Both the position numbers and the translations under genes were made by a program. A DNA stretch of 9,312 nt, from the NCBI GenBank assembly GCA_023431725.1, contig JAEYVN010000049.1, positions 1 through 9,312 of the forward strand, read 5' to 3'. Under the pieces are notes generated by a model. It was not told where the DNA came from. It was given only the letters and a program-made list of their open reading frames with translations, and ran no database searches. Shown piece by piece: positions 8,014 through 9,312 of this stretch; position 1 is the stretch's first letter; every line of letters begins with the position of its first letter. Source of the DNA: Pseudomonadota bacterium. Its GTDB lineage: Bacteria; Pseudomonadota; Alphaproteobacteria; Rhizobiales; Xanthobacteraceae.

Positions 8014-8307
8014 CGGGGCCTTGTTGGTGCAAGTTCTTACGAAGTCTATGAAAGGCTGCCCGGCGAGCGATTGACTCTTGCCTTCATCAAAGCATTGCGC
8101 ACGCCGCTTTCGGATTTCCGCGCGTTCAGCTTTTTTGGCCGCCCGCTGTTTCTTCCGCGCGTCGCGCTTTGTGGCTGTCGGCGGCTCCGTCGTTGAAGCG
8201 ACGCTCTTCGAGGCCGGAGAAGGCGAAGTGGAAGTCTGCGCGTGAGCGCTGACGATCGACAATCCAAGAATTGTCGCTGTTACCGCATGCAAGGCCAATT
8301 TGAGCAT
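8011..8307 (-). CDS. Small exported PsiF-like protein
   Basis: A 98-residue protein, not identified with certainty. Residues 1-23 form a clear signal peptide: MLKLAL, a hydrophobic core and an AHA cleavage site before Gln24. The mature part has a Ser/Thr/Pro-rich stretch (about 25-47), then a very basic Lys/Arg/Ala segment (about 48-69). It ends in a block with two cysteines (Cys71 and Cys92; RRAQCFDEGK... FVRTC). That spacing, with Gly, Phe and a final FxxxC, resembles a single PsiF repeat, a family named from the phosphate-starvation-inducible protein PsiF of E. coli, whose function is not known. The two cysteines could form a disulfide in the periplasm. The start is supported by GGGGAAG about six bases upstream on the minus strand. 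The gene converges on radA with a four-base gap and lies downstream of the serpin gene, 110 bases away on the same strand. That it is a real gene is fairly sure; the family label is tentative. Confidence 0.7.
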   Translation of the reverse strand: MLKLALHAVTATILGLSIVSAHAQTSTSPSPASKSVASTTEPPTATKRDARKKQRAAKKAERAEIRKRRAQCFDEGKSQSLAGQPFIDFVRTCTNKAP

Positions 8308-8417
8308 GTGCGCTTCCCCGGTTGCGGATGAATGCTAACACGCCATTGGTTGAAACTGAAAAAAGTTCGCGAAACGGGAAGCAGCTGATCGCTGGCTCGA
8401 GCCTTTCGAGGCGGCAA

Positions 8418-9312
8418 TTAACTCCGCGGATCGCTGACGCGCCCCTCGAACAGAATGGCGCTGGTCCTGTCGTCGGTGATGAAGAACAGGAACGGCCGGT
8501 CGATCCGGAAGCGCTCGACCTCCTCCTGCCGCATCGCCCGTGTCGTGACGACAACGGCCGTTGCAGCGGCCGCTTCCGTGCCCTCCTCGGCCACCTCGAT
8601 CACGGCACGATGGACGATCTGGTCGATCGCCGATTGCGCTTCGCTGCGCGGCTTGCCGGTGAGACCGGAGAGATCCGATTGCGCCGGATCAAACACCTTG
8701 CGCATGCCGAAGCTCTTGAACGGCGCGATCAGCTCGGCCTTGAACTCGAATTTGAAGCGCGGCATCGATAGCGCGACATTGCGCTTCTGCGCCTCGCGCA
8801 CCGCCTGCAGAATGGCATCCGTCTTTGCGCCGTCCAATCCGGCGATCAGCCTGTCGAGCCCCGCGGCCTCGTCGGGCCGCACGATCGTCATCGACAGACC
8901 ATCCGCCGCATAAGGCAGACGGATCGCCGCATAGCCATCGCCCTTGGCAATCGCGAAACCGCCCTGCTGCGACATGGTCGGAACGCTGACCTGTTCGCCA
9001 CTGGCCAGCGTGAATGGCCGGTCGCGCGTCGCCGACGGCGCAAAGGCGCTTTGCCACGGCGCTTTGAAATAGACCGCGTTGAGCAGCACATGCGAGTAGT
9101 TGGGATTGAGGCGTTCCAGCATCTTGTCGATCTTGCCTTCGGTCTTGTACTTGACCCAGCTGTTGACCGTATCGACCGTCGCGCCCTTGAAAATCTCCGA
9201 GCCATATTGCGTGCGGATCGTTTCCTCGAACACCGGCGGAACGGTCGCCGCGGCATTCACCAGCATCAGTGCATTGGCGATGCGCAGGGTCGCCGACGGG
9301 ACCGCTTTGCCA
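8418..9312 (-). CDS. Serpin family serine protease inhibitor, N-terminus outside window
   Basis: The gene is cut by the right window edge: the frame stays open past the ATG at 9266, and the upstream codons (reading SATLRIANAL) continue the serpin alignment. That ATG is therefore internal, and about 297 residues of a usual 370-400 are present. Signatures seen, numbered from that ATG, are VNSWVKYKTEGKI (34-46), LNAVYFKAPWQSAF (62-75), LSMPRFKFEF (166-175), LIAPFKSFGMRKVF (179-192), and the C-terminal serpin signature FRIDRPFLFFI (253-263). The reactive-loop hinge is EEGTEAAAAT at 227-236. Small residues through the hinge are the mark of inhibitory serpins, which trap proteases by inserting the cleaved loop into a beta sheet. 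Counting from P17 places P1 at Arg243 and P1' at Ala244, suggesting trypsin-like targets; this is inference. Whether it is secreted depends on the missing N-terminus. No terminator was seen after its stop codon. Confidence 0.93.
   Translation of the reverse strand, partial: GKAVPSATLRIANALMLVNAAATVPPVFEETIRTQYGSEIFKGATVDTVNSWVKYKTEGKIDKMLERLNPNYSHVLLNAVYFKAPWQSAFAPSATRDRPFTLASGEQVSVPTMSQQGGFAIAKGDGYAAIRLPYAADGLSMTIVRPDEAAGLDRLIAGLDGAKTDAILQAVREAQKRNVALSMPRFKFEFKAELIAPFKSFGMRKVFDPAQSDLSGLTGKPRSEAQSAIDQIVHRAVIEVAEEGTEAAAATAVVVTTRAMRQEEVERFRIDRPFLFFITDDRTSAILFEGRVSDPRS

Noticed and set aside
8322..8771. Plus-strand frame of 149 codons over the serpin gene
   Set aside because: It covers the serpin C-terminal signature on the opposite strand, and the translation shows nothing recognisable.

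Overview
This window reads as chromosomal DNA of a high-GC alphaproteobacterium, most likely a member of the Hyphomicrobiales (Rhizobiales) near the Bradyrhizobiaceae/Xanthobacteraceae. The evidence is the order DUF2232 - rplI - dnaB - alr - radA, the long acidic tail on ribosomal protein L9, a DnaB insertion of the type I associate with alphaproteobacteria, and an intergenic element resembling a dispersed repeat I remember from these genomes. The assignment rests on recognition by eye, not on a search.

Left part (1-1190): the 3' end of a DUF2232 membrane-protein gene and rplI lie on the plus strand. They are the tail of the ribosomal-protein operon that normally starts with rpsF-rpsR. A strong intrinsic terminator follows rplI. 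A second perfect hairpin about 70 bases further on has T-runs readable on both strands and should also stop the facing gene.

Middle left (1228-3697): a minus-strand gene for an exported, very short cytochrome c-like protein with a long Pro/Ala-rich tail, and a plus-strand cyclopropane-fatty-acid-synthase family gene, are transcribed divergently from a shared region (2023-2193). That region contains a good sigma-70-like promoter for the fatty-acid gene. The 247 bases between that gene and dnaB hold no convincing gene or terminator.

Middle right (3698-8006): dnaB (replicative helicase), alr (alanine racemase) and radA (recombination and branch-migration ATPase) run in the same direction. alr and radA are 32 bases apart and probably co-transcribed. 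dnaB and alr are separated by 179 bases carrying the repeat-like element.

Right end (8011-9312): two minus-strand genes converge on radA. One encodes a small exported PsiF-like protein. The other encodes a serpin, cut by the right window edge, with an intact inhibitory-type hinge and a predicted Arg at P1. From memory, relatives often have cvpA-purF after radA, so this end looks like a lineage-specific insertion or breakpoint.

No tRNA, rRNA, CRISPR array, transposase or phage gene was seen. Most of the window is housekeeping. The least ordinary items are the mini-cytochrome with its repeat-expanded N-terminus, the bacterial serpin, and the palindrome joining the stop codons of radA and its convergent neighbour. 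I did not find a clear new multi-gene system.
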